A stretch of DNA of 64,000 nt from Sipunculus nudus (Eukaryota > Annelida > Sipuncula > Golfingiida > Sipunculidae), in the NCBI GenBank assembly GCA_026874595.1, contig CM049308.1:39480527-39544526 (forward strand). Reading direction: 5' to 3'. Within the stretch, counting starts at the first letter, position 1. Each line of letters begins with the position of its first letter. Under the pieces are notes generated by a model, which was not told the DNA's origin, ran no database searches, and saw nothing but the letters and a program-made list of their open reading frames with translations. This document shows positions 12,071-23,283 of this stretch, piece after piece. A program made the position numbers and the translations under genes.

Positions 12071-12917
12071 AACAAGGGACCTATGGGTCACGGCGCTCAG
12101 CTGTTATATATGATAAAAAAATATGATTTAGAAATGAGGCACATGCTGGTTTCATGTGGTAATAAAAATAAGCTGTATTATGAGTTGTTGTTGTTTAGCT
12201 TATGTATGATTTGATATCACCTTTGGAGACAGGAAAGAGGATTAATTTCATTTATTTTATTAACAAATGGAGTGCGATTGTCACACAGATTTTGACTTGG
12301 CCATATAACTTATAAGCAGAACATATAATATGAGTTTAACTATTTATTAAAAAATTACAAATATTGTCCCAAATATAATTTTTATTAAAAATAATAAGAG
12401 AATAGTATGATTTTTTCAAATAAAATATAACTGAAATGATTATAAAAATAATATTAAAGAATATATTCATGAATGCATTCATTAATACATTTTGAAAGTA
12501 TTTGCACTGGTATTCATATACTTTCATTTTTACCTGAATTCCAATTCTTATGGAAGAAATTTTATAATGGAGTACATATTCATATTCGTGTTTATATACA
12601 ATTGCAAAGTATTTGCACCATGTCTGGTATTTATTCAGTTTTCACCAAACAATGATGTTGAGAATCCAGAATATACAAAATTCACACATTTAAATAATGA
12701 TCATAAGTACCTGGTTTTATGGCTTTTATTTATATTAAAAAATAATGTAATATATTCATTTTGGACTAATTTCACATCAATGTACTAACTATAGACACAG
12801 TAGGAATCTGGATAATAATATTATCAACTGCATCTTTGTCTATCATTTATTTCCTTCATATGATCCCTAATGATTAGTAATGAATAATATGATTTACTTT
12901 TTTATCATTAAAATTGA
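12071..12917 (+). mobile_element. HINE-like family A, left module only
   Basis: Begins AACAAGGGACCTATGGGTCA followed by CGGCGCTCAGCTG, the 5' hairpin and subterminal repeat of family A. The ~846-bp left module is repeated directly at once by the next copy, so this copy is missing its right module. Confidence 0.75.
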
Positions 12918-12921
12918 ACTG

Positions 12922-15550
12922 AACAAGGGACCTATGGGTCACGATGCTCAGCTGTTATATATGATAAAATAATATTATTTAGAAATGAGGCACATGTTGG
13001 TTTTGTGTGGCAATAAATATAAGCTGTAATATGAGTTGTTGTTGTTTAGCTTATGTATGATTTTGATAGTACCTTTGGAGACAGGGAAGAGGATTGATTT
13101 CATTTATTTTATAAACAAATGGAGTACTATTGTCACACAGATTTTGACTTGGCAATATAACTTATAAGCAGAATATATAATATAAGGGTTTAACTATTAA
13201 TTATAAAAAATTACAAATATTGTCCCAAATATAATTTTTATTAAAAATAATAAGAGAATCATGATTTTTTAAAATGAAATATAACTGAAATGATTATTAA
13301 AATAATATTAAAGAATATATTCATGAATGCATTCATGAATACATTTTGAAAGTATTTGCACTGGTATTCATATACTTTCATTTTTACCTGAATTCCCATT
13401 CTTTATGCAAGAAATTTTATAATGGAGTACATAATCATATTCGTATTTAAATACAATTACAAAGTATTTGCACCATGTCTGGTATTTATTCAGTTTTCAC
13501 CAAACAATGATGTTGAGAATCCAGAATATACAAAATTCACACATTTAATTAATGATCATAAGTACCTGGTTTTATGGCTTTTATATATATTAAAAAATAA
13601 CTGTAATAAATTCATTTTGGACTAATTTCACATCAATGTACACACTAGACACAGTAGGAATCTAGATTAATATTATCAACTGCATCTTTGTCTATCATTA
13701 ATTTCCATCACATGATCCCTAATGATTAGTAATGAATGATATGATTTACTTCTTTATCATTAAAATTGAACTGAAAAATACCACAGGTGACTGCACGGTG
13801 TTATTTGGAATACGTGTCATTCTATCCATCGATACAAGATTCTTATATCATCAGTAACTGCAAGTTAATTTCCTGTTATTATAAACTAACAAATTCCTTT
13901 TCTATTTTTCATTAATTTTTTTATTAAAAACCAATAAAAATTTATCAATTTATTGTTTATTGTATGTAGTTGGTTAAAACTACTAGATGAGTTGGGTTGG
14001 ACACCTGGATCAACTGTGGCTGGCCATAAGCTGCCTGGATTCCCTGTATGCCTCGCCTCAAGCATGCATAATTTGCTGAAAGTTCAACAAGGTCAACATA
14101 CAGGTGACTCAAGAGGGGCTGGAGAGAGCCAAAGTCTGACAGGGTCTCATAAAAACATTAATAAAAGCTACAATTTTTGGCCAATTTCTTTCAGCTTTCT
14201 AAACTTAAAAGCTGAAATCCTTATGTGTGCATGATATGAAAATTATATCAACAGGGCTCACAGGAAACAAACGTGCCATGGTCAAAGTTGGGCAAAATTT
14301 AAGTTACTAATTTTTACATTTATACTAATAACTTATAAAATTTGAAAAATTCATAACTAATTTTGGGTATTCAATTGAATCTTGATTAAATAATGTTACA
14401 TCCCTGACAAAAAATCTCTAGCTTCAGCAATCCCCTTGTTAAGGGAGTAAATATATTTCTTGATTTTTTAAAAAGCGCATTATGTTTGGGCCCATAACTT
14501 AAAACAATTAAGCAATACTGACATCATTCTGGCATGTGCATAGAGAATGAAAAATATGTATATTATTTATGATTAAAGTCAGATCAGTGGTTTTGATATT
14601 AGGCAGTCTTGAAGTGTAACAATAGGTTTTTAATGGAAAAATGAGGTTTTTCATTAATATCTTGAAGGTATTAAGTCCTAGTGACCAAATTCTTGGCATG
14701 GTAGGGGATTTTGGAGACATCTAGCTGTATGCCGAATTTAAGGAACTAAGAGCTGAAGCTGGGGAGCTGAGCTCTTGCAAACTGCATAACACTAGCTTGA
14801 TGTATACAATATGTTACATGGTGCTTGAAAACTTGAATAAAATCTACAGTTTTTGATCAACTGGTTTCAAATTTTTCGTGTTAACAGTTGAAAAGGTAAC
14901 AAAAACATGCTGTGAAAATTAAATCCACAGTACTTACAGGAAAAAAACGTGCCATGGTCAAAGTTGGGCAAAATTTAAGGTACCAATTTTTTATTTTTAT
15001 TAATATTTTAAAAAATTTAAAAGATTTTCATCTAATTTTGGGTATACAATTTAATTTTGATTAATTAAAGTTATATTACTGGAAAAAAGGTCCATAGCTT
15101 TAACATGTTTTGTGTTAAGTGATCAAATATCTTTCTTGATTTTTTACAAAATGCATTATGTTTGGGTCCATAACTTTTTTAAATTATATAATACAGACAT
15201 ATTTTCTTGAATGTACATAGGAACTATATAGAGGAATATTTATGGTAAATATGAGGAAAAACAGATGAGTGGTTTTGATATTAGGCAGTCCTGAAGTGTG
15301 AAAATAGGTTTTTAATAAAAAATTGAGGTTTTTTCCTTAATTTCTTAAAGGAACGAAGTCGAAAAGACCCAGTTTTCGGCTTGGTAGGAGATCTTGGGGA
15401 CATCTAACATTATGCCGAATTTTGGATTCCTAGGTCTTACGGTTTCAAAACGTGCCACATCTACGGACGGACGGACGGACGGACAGACGGACGGACGACG
15501 GACAATGGACCACGACTATAGCTCAGATGACTTATAGTCAGCTGAGCTAA
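12922..15550 (+). mobile_element. HINE-like family A, most complete copy
   Basis: The left end AACAAGGGACC is at 12922. The right module runs from ~13770 to a 3' hairpin: arms GCTCAGATGACT and AGTCAGCTGAGC with loop TAT, then TAAAA. Just inside the hairpin is a (GGAC)n microsatellite at ~15460-15500. The module contains two related ~1-kb halves with the GTGCCATGGTCAAAGTTGGG block. No transposase is present, so any transposition must depend on a partner element. Confidence 0.75.
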
Positions 15551-17094
15551 AAATACCATAGGTGACTGCATGGTGTTATTTGGAATACGTGACATTCTAT
15601 CCATCGATACAAGATTCTTATATCATCGGTAACTGCAAGTTAATTTCCTGTTATTATCAACTAACAAATTCCTTTTATATTTTTCTTTAATTTGTTATTA
15701 AAAACCAATAAATATTTATTAATTTATTGTTTATTGTTATGTTGTTGGTTAAAACTACTAGATGAGTTGGGTTGGACACCTGGATCAACTGTGGCTGGCC
15801 ATTATATAATAAGCTGCCTGGAGCCCCAGTTTATGCCTCGCCTCAAGCATGCATAATTTGCTGAAAGTTTAACAAGGTCAACATACAGGTGACTCAAGAG
15901 GTGCTACAGAGAGCCAAGGTCTGACATGGTCTCATAAAAACATTAATAAAAGCTACAATTTTTGGCCAATTTCTTTCAGCTTTTTAAACTAAAAAGCTGA
16001 AATCTTTATGTGTGCATGATATGAAAATTATATCAACAGTGCTCACAGGAAACAAACATGCCATGGTCAAAGTTGGGCAAAATTTAAGGTACTAATTTTA
16101 TATTTATACTAATAACTTATAAAATTTGAAAAATTCAGAACTAATTTTAGGTATTCAATTGAATCTTGATTAAATAATGTTACATCCCTGACAAAAAATC
16201 TCTAGCTTCAGCAATCCTCTTGTTAAGGGAGTAAATATATTTCTTGATTTTTTACAAAGTGCATTATGTTTGGGCCCATAACTTAAAACAATCACGCAAC
16301 ACTGACATCATTTCTGGCATGTGCATAGAGAATGTATAGAAAAATATGTATATTATATATAATTAATGTCAGATCAGTGGTTTTGATATTAGGCAGTCTT
16401 GAAGTGTAACAATGGGTTTTTAATGGAAAAATGAAGTTTTTCATTAATATCTCGAAGGTATTAAGTCCTAGTGACCAAATTCTTGATTTTTGAGACATCT
16501 AATTGCATGCCAAATTTTAGGAACTGAGAGCTGAAGCTGGGGAGCTAAGCACTTGCAAACTGCATGACACTAGCTTGATGTAAACAATATGTTACATGGT
16601 GCTTGAAAACTTGAATAAAATCTACAGTTTTTGATCAACTGGTTTCATATTTTTGGTGTTTACAGACAAAATGCTAAAAAAAACATGCTGTGAAAATTAA
16701 ATCCACAGTACTTACAGGAAAAAAACGTGCCATGGTCAAAGTTGGGCAAAATTTAAGGTACCAATTTTTTTTTTTGTTAATATTTTAAAAAATTTAAAAG
16801 ATTTTGATCTAATTTTGGGTATACAATTTAATTTTGATTAATTAAAGTTATATTACTGGAAAAAAAGTTTATATCTTTAACAAATTTTGTGTTAAGTGAT
16901 CAAATATCTTTCCTGATTTTTTACACAATGCATTATGTTTGGGCCCATAAATTTTTAAATTTACATAATACAGACATAAATTCTGGCATGTACATAGGAA
17001 CTATATAGAGGAATAATTATGTTAAATTTGAGGAAAAACAGATGAGTGGTTTTGATATTAGGCAGTCCTGAAGTGTAAAAATAGGTTTTTAATA
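15551..17094 (+). mobile_element. HINE-like family A, right module, 3' truncated
   Basis: A direct duplicate of the preceding right module. It stops inside the block TAGGTTTTTAAT where the next family A left end begins, so the next copy interrupted or replaced its 3' part. Confidence 0.7.
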
Positions 17095-20000
17095 AACAAG
17101 GGACATATGGGTCACGACGCTCAGCTGTTATATATGATAAAAAAATATTATTTAGAAATGAGGCACATGCTGGTTTTGTGTGGTAATAAATATAAGCTGT
17201 ATTATGAATTGGTGTTGTTTAGCTTATGTATTATTTTGATAGTACCTTTGGAGACAGGGAAGAGGATTGATTTCATTTATTTTATTAACAAATGGAGTAC
17301 TACTGTCACAGATTTTGACTTGGCCATATAACTTATAAGCAGAACATATAATATAAGAGTTTAACTATTTATTAAAAAAATTACAAATATTGTCCCAAAT
17401 ATAATTTTTATTAAAAATAATTAGAGAATCATATGTTTTTTTAAAATGAAATATAACTGATATGATTATTAAAACTAGAATACGGGTAGTCGACAAGCGA
17501 CTACGTGTATCCGCCAAAATCAGAGAAGGACGGGTGAAGTGAGGCATTGATTGAGTGGCAAGGGGATATAGAGTTACATGTGTTAAATATTAGAATGGAT
17601 CTCTGCCACATAAACATGATTGTAGGTGGCGCCACCTGTTATTTGAATGAGAAACTATCCAAGATATATACACATGCAAAATTTCATGTGGAAAAGTCAA
17701 ACCACTGCAGAGATATGAGTAATTTTATCCCACAGCAGACAAACAGATGGACGCTGTGCAAAAATGGCTGCAGGTGGCGCCACCATTTTTGTTCATGTTA
17801 TAAAGCTATCCAAGGGCTACATTTGTGTAAAGTTTTTTTTCCTGATTGGTCAAACGGTTCCTGAGATATGAGCTTGGATGTCTGCAGCATAAACGTGAAT
17901 GTAGGTGGCGCCACCTGTCATAAAATCAAGAAAGCTATCTACGATGTATACACATGCCGAATTTTAGGTGAATTAGTCAAACCACTGCAGAGATATGAGT
18001 GATTTTAACCCCAGGCAGATTAACAAATGGACACTGTGCAAACATGGTTGCAGGTGGCGCCACCTTTTGTTGTGTATGTTATAAAGCTATCCAAGGGCTA
18101 CATTTGTGTAAAAAATTTTTCCGGATCGGTCAAACGGTTCCTGAGATATATGGATTTATGTGTGGAGTGTTAACGTGAATGTAGGTGGCGCCACCTGTCA
18201 TAAAATCAAGAAAGCTATCTAGGATGTATACACATGCCGAATTTTAGGTGAATTAGTCAAACCACTGCAGAGATATGAGTGATTTTAACCCCAGGCAGAT
18301 GAACAAATGGACACTGTGCAAACATGGTTGCAGGTGGCGCCACCTTTTGTTGTGTATGTAATAAAGCTATCCCAGGGCTACATTTGTGTAAACTTTTTTT
18401 CCGGATCAGTCAAACGGTTCCCGAGATATATGGGATTATGTGTGGAGCGTTAACGTGAATGTAGGTGGCGCCACCTGTCACAAAATCGAGAAAGCTATAT
18501 AGGATGTATATGCATGCTGAATTTTAGGTGAATTAGTCAAACCACTGCAGAGATATGAGTGATTTTAACCCCAGGCAGATGAACAGATGGACACTGTGCA
18601 AACATGGTTGCAGGTGGCGCCACCTTTTGTTGTGTATGTTATAAAGCTATCCCAGGGCTACATTTGTGTAAAATTTTTTTCCGGATCGGTCAAAAAGGTT
18701 CCCAAGATATATGGGATTATGTGTGGAGCGTTAACGTGAATGTAGGTGGCGCCACCTGTCACAAAATCGAGAAAGCTATCTAGGATGTATATGCATGCCG
18801 AATTTTAGGTGAATTAGTCAAATCACTGCAGAGATATGAGTGATTTTAACCCCAGGCAGATGAACAGATGGACACTGTGCAAACATGGTTGCAGGTGGCG
18901 CCACCTTTTGTTGTGTATGTTATAAAGCTTTCCCAGGGCTTCATTTGTGTAAAAATTTTTTCCGGATCGGTCAAACGGTTCCTGAGATATATGGGTTTAT
19001 GTGTGGAAACAGACGCACAAACGGACGCTGGGCAGAGACGAAAGGTCAGAGGTCAAGGTCACTTGGTTAGGCACCAGTTCACATGTGACCCGATAATTTG
19101 TGTAAGTTTCGGAAAAATCTGTCCAGTAGTCTCAGAGGAGTTCTCCGGAAACGAACGCGGCGGCGGCGGCGGAACCCGGTCAAAAACATAGTATCCGCAA
19201 AACTTCGTTTTGGCGGATACAATAATATTAAAGAATATATTCATGAATGCATTCATGAATACATTTTGAAAGTATTTGCACGAGTATTCATATACTTTCA
19301 TTTTTACCTGAATTCCCATTCTTTATGCAAGAAATTTAATGGAGTACATAATCATATTCGTATTTAAATACAATTACAAAGTATTCGCACCATGTCTGGT
19401 ATTTATTCAGTTTTCACCAAACAATGATGTTGAGAATCCAGAATATACAAAATTCACACATTTAAATAATGATCATAAGTACCTGGTTTTATGGCTTTTA
19501 TTTATATTAAAAAATAACTGTAAAAAATTCATTCTTGACTTATTTCACATCAATGTACACACTAGACACAGTAGGAATCTAGATTAATATTATCAACTGC
19601 ATCTTTGTCTATCATTAATTTCCTTCATATAATCCCTAATGATTAGTAATGAATAATATGATTTACTTCTTTATCATTAAAATTGAACTGAAAATGCCAT
19701 AGGTGACTGCATGGTGTTATTTGGAATATGTGACATTCTACCCATCGATACAAGATTCTTATATCATCAGTAACTGCAAGTTAATTTCCTGTTATTATAA
19801 ACTAACAAATTCCTTTTCTATTTTTCTTTAATTTGTTATTAAAAACCAATAAAAATTTATTAATTTATTGTTTATTGTTATGTTGTTGGTTAAAACTACT
19901 AGATGAGTTGGGTTGAACACCTGGATCAACTGTGGCTGGCCATAAGCTGCCTGGATTCTCGCCTCAAGCGTGCATAATTTGATGAAAGGTCAACAAGGTC

Positions 20001-21434
20001 AACATACAGGTGACTCAAGAGGGGCTGGAGAGAGCCAAAGTCTGACAGGGTCTCATAAAAAACATTAATAAAAGCTACAATATTTGGCCAATTTCTTTAA
20101 GCTTTCTAAACTAAAAAGCTGAAATCCTTATGTGTGCATGATATGAAAATTATATCAACAGTGCTCACGGGGAATAAACGTGCCATGGTCACAGTTAGGC
20201 AAAATTTAAGGTACTAATTTTATATTTATACTAATAACCTATAAAATATGAAAAATTCAGAACCAATTTTAGGTATTTTATTGAATCTTGATTAAATAAT
20301 GTTACATCCCTGACAAAAAAATCTCTATGCCCTTGTTAAGGGAGTAAATATATTTCTTGATTTTTTACAAAGTGCATTATGTTTGGGCCCATAACTTAAA
20401 ACAATTATGCAATACTGACATCATTCTGGCATGTGCATAGCGAATGTATAGAAAAATATGTATATTATTTATGATTAAAGTCAGATCAGTGGTTTTGATA
20501 TTAGGCAGTCTTAAAGTGTAAAAATGGGTTTTTAATGGAAAAATGAAGTTTTTCATTGATATCTCGAAGGAATTAAGTCCTAGTGACCAAATTCTTGGCA
20601 TGGTAGGGGATTTTGGAGAAATCTAACTGTATGCCAAATTTAAGGAACTTAGAGCTGAAGCTCGGGAGCTGAGCTCTAGCAAACTGCATAACACTAGCAA
20701 TATGTGACATGGTGCTTGAAAACTTGAATAAAATCTACAGTTTTTGATCAACTGGTTTCAAATTTTTGGTGTTAACAGTTGAAATGCTAACAAAAACATG
20801 CTGTGAAAATTAAATCCACAGCAGTTACAGCAAAAAAATGTGCCATGGTCAAAGTTGGGCAAAATTTAAGGTACCAATTTTTTATTTTTGCTGATATTTT
20901 AAAAAATTTAAAAGATTTTGATCTAATTTTGGGTATACAATTTAATTTTGATTAATAAAAGTAATATTACTGGAAAAAAAGTGCTTAGCTTTAACAAGTT
21001 TTGTGTTAAGTGATAAAATTTCTTTCCTGATTATTTACAAAATGCATTATGTTTGGGCCCATAACTTTTTTAAATTATATAATACAGACCTAATTTCTGG
21101 CATGTACATAGGAATTATATAGAGGATTATTTATAGGAAATATGAGGAAAAACAGATGAGTGGTTTTGATATTAGGCAGTCCTGAAGTGTGAATATAGGT
21201 TTTTAATAAAAAATTGAGGTTTTTCCTTAATTTCTCAAAGGAATGAAGTCGCAAAGACCCAGTTTTCGGCTTGGTAGGAGATCTTGGGAACATCTAACAT
21301 TATGCAGAATTTTGGATTCCTAGGACTTATGGTTTCAAAACGTGCCACATCTACGGACAGACGGACGGACGGACAGACGGACGGACAATGGACCACGACT
21401 ATAGCTCAGATGACTTATAGTCAGCTGAGCTAAA
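17095..21434 (+). mobile_element. HINE-like family A copy split by a family B insertion
   Basis: The left module 17095-17473 continues after the insertion at 19224-19693, followed by a right module to the 3' hairpin near 21434. Comparison with the copy at 12922 shows the uninterrupted site reads ATTAAAATAATATTAAAG. Confidence 0.78.
17474..19223 (+). mobile_element. HINE-like family B, full-length reference copy
   Basis: Starts ACTAGA, then a 5' hairpin (GTAGTCG / CGACTAC, loop ACAAG) and GTATCCGCCAAAA. The core is about five 280-bp units with GTAGGTGGCGCCACCTGT at 17622, 17901, 18181, 18461 and 18742, each with a second palindrome ~150 bp later. After a (CGG)n stretch it ends in a 3' hairpin (GTATCCGCAAAAC, loop TTC, GTTTTGGCGGATAC) and AATA. 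The clean insertion into family A defines both boundaries to within a few bases. Confidence 0.85.
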
Positions 21435-22102
21435 AATCAATAACTAGCTTAATTTTCAAGCTTTCATTTTCAAATTTCAGATTTAGACAAACTAAATATT
21501 TATGTTTACATGCTGTGAAAATTAAATCAATGGTGCTTACAGGAAAAAAACGTGCCATGGTCAAAGTTGGGCAAAATTTAAGGTACTGATTTTTTTTTAT
21601 GCTAACAACTTAAAAAATTAACAAAATTCAGATATAATTTTGGGTGAAAATAGGATTTTAATAAAAAATTGAGGTTTTTCTTTAATTTCTCAAAGGAACG
21701 AAGTCGCAAAGACCCAGTTTTCGGCTTGGTAGGAGATCTTGGGGACATCTAACATTATGCTGAATTTTGGATTCCTAGGTCTAACGGTTTCAAAACGTGC
21801 CACATCTACGGACGGACGGACGGACAGACGGACGACAGACAATGGACCATGACTATAGCTCAGATGACTTATAGTCAGCTGAGCCAAAAATTGAGGTTTT
21901 TCCTTAATTTCTAAAAGGAATGAAGTCGCAAAGACCCAGTTTTCCGCTTGGTAGGAGATCTTGGGGACATCTAACATTATGCCGAATTTTGGATTCCTAG
22001 GTCTTACGGTTTCAAAACGTGCCACATCTATGGATGGACGGACAGACAACGGACAATGGACCACGACTATAGCTCAGATGACTTATAGTCAGCTGAGCTA
22101 AA
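21435..22102 (+). repeat. Family A right-end fragments, two tandem copies
   Basis: Two partial right ends, each ending in the hairpin and CTGAGC(T/C)AAAA (near 21888 and 22102), follow the complete one. This gives three consecutive 3' termini, a head-to-tail pattern common for rolling-circle elements. Confidence 0.75.
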
Positions 22103-22107
22103 AATCC

Positions 22108-23283
22108 AAAACTGCCGCAAGCGACGGATCTAAAAGAGAGATTCCGTGGGCAGACGCTTAACCGGTGAAGAAACGCCACCGGGAGTCATAAATGCGGTCC
22201 AAAGAACGGCGACGGGGAGCCGAGGCAAGGAGAGCAGACGGACTTGAAATGCCCTGATCCTTGAAGTGTCCGATGAGGGTATGCATGCGCACAGAGGGCA
22301 CGACCAAAATGGACGACGTGCTCAGGGGAACGATGGGAGAAGAAGTGGTGGTCAGGAGAGAAGCTAGCACCACAGAGGAAACCAGGGAGCCGCAGGATGA
22401 AACAGAAGGATGAGGAGGAGATCCGTCTGTTCCGCTTGGGACAGGCAGAGGAAGATATGGCGGATGAGATGGGGAACCGGAAACTCACAGAGAAAACGGT
22501 GAGACCACACGGACGGTGGGGTGTCGGGGAGATGGTCGCGAGGGTGACGTAGACGCGTCGCGGTAGGCACGAGAACTGGGGGGAAGGAAAATCGAACAGA
22601 TCGAATTCCGGACGCCCCAGTCGAGTGAAGAGACCCCGAACAACAGAGAGCGGAAGGACCACCGGCGGAGGTGGAGATGCGGGGCGACAGGAAAGCACGT
22701 CGGCTAGAATGTTTGATACGCCCGGAAGATGAGACGCACGGATCGAGGCCCGGAGTGAGATACACAGATCAAACAAAAGGTAGGTCTCCTGCATCAGTGA
22801 GGGAGACCGAGTACCGCCCTGCCTGTTTATATATGCCACGACCGTGGTGTTGTCGGTCCGGACGAGAATGTGACGGCCTAGTAAGCGATGGGACCAACGG
22901 GAGATCGCGCGACGGATGGCTCGAAGTTCTAGGACATTGATATGCAGGAGGCGTTCCGACGGGGACCAGATCCCTGAGGCGCGAAGATCGGCCATATGGG
23001 CACCCCAACCGAGGAGAGACGCGTCGGTGTATACTGTACAATCGATCTCCTGAGAAAAAGGAGAAAAAAGGGAAGGTCCAGCCAGGGACGAAGGGTCCGC
23101 CACGTGAGCCAAAACGATGGACCGTGGGACGAACCGAGTTTAAACGGAGAAGGCCGTGACGGTGCAGGAGAGACTGAACCAGACGGAGATATAGCCGACC
23201 TACGGGATAAAAGTGGCGGCCCAGTTCTGCAGTATTCTAAGATATTTCAGGGGAGTCTGGTTTTTAGTAGGACCGGTATCAGG
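22108..23283 (-). pseudogene. Decayed DIRS-type retroelement fragment (RNase H to start of tyrosine recombinase)
   Basis: The minus-strand frame from 23112 shows an RNase H domain: YTDASLLGWGAH, NVLELRAIRRAI, VRTDNTTVVAYINRQGG and ASHLPGVSNILADVLS. A frameshifted continuation reads like the RT-to-recombinase linker, and HFKDQGISS...DRIYDSRWRFF resembles the N-terminus of DIRS-group tyrosine recombinases. Upstream, QPDTGPTKNQTPLKYL is interrupted by a stop. Stops, frameshifts and loss of the RT domain and most of the recombinase make it non-functional. It is strikingly GC-rich against its flanks. Confidence 0.78.

Noticed and set aside
17622-18905. Regularly spaced palindromes considered as a CRISPR-like array
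   Set aside because: The intervals are themselves repeats, not unique spacers; the context is eukaryotic and the ends are those of a transposon.
17547-19367. Overlapping open frames across the family B element
   Set aside because: They follow the 280-bp tandem unit, change frame between units and encode nothing recognisable.
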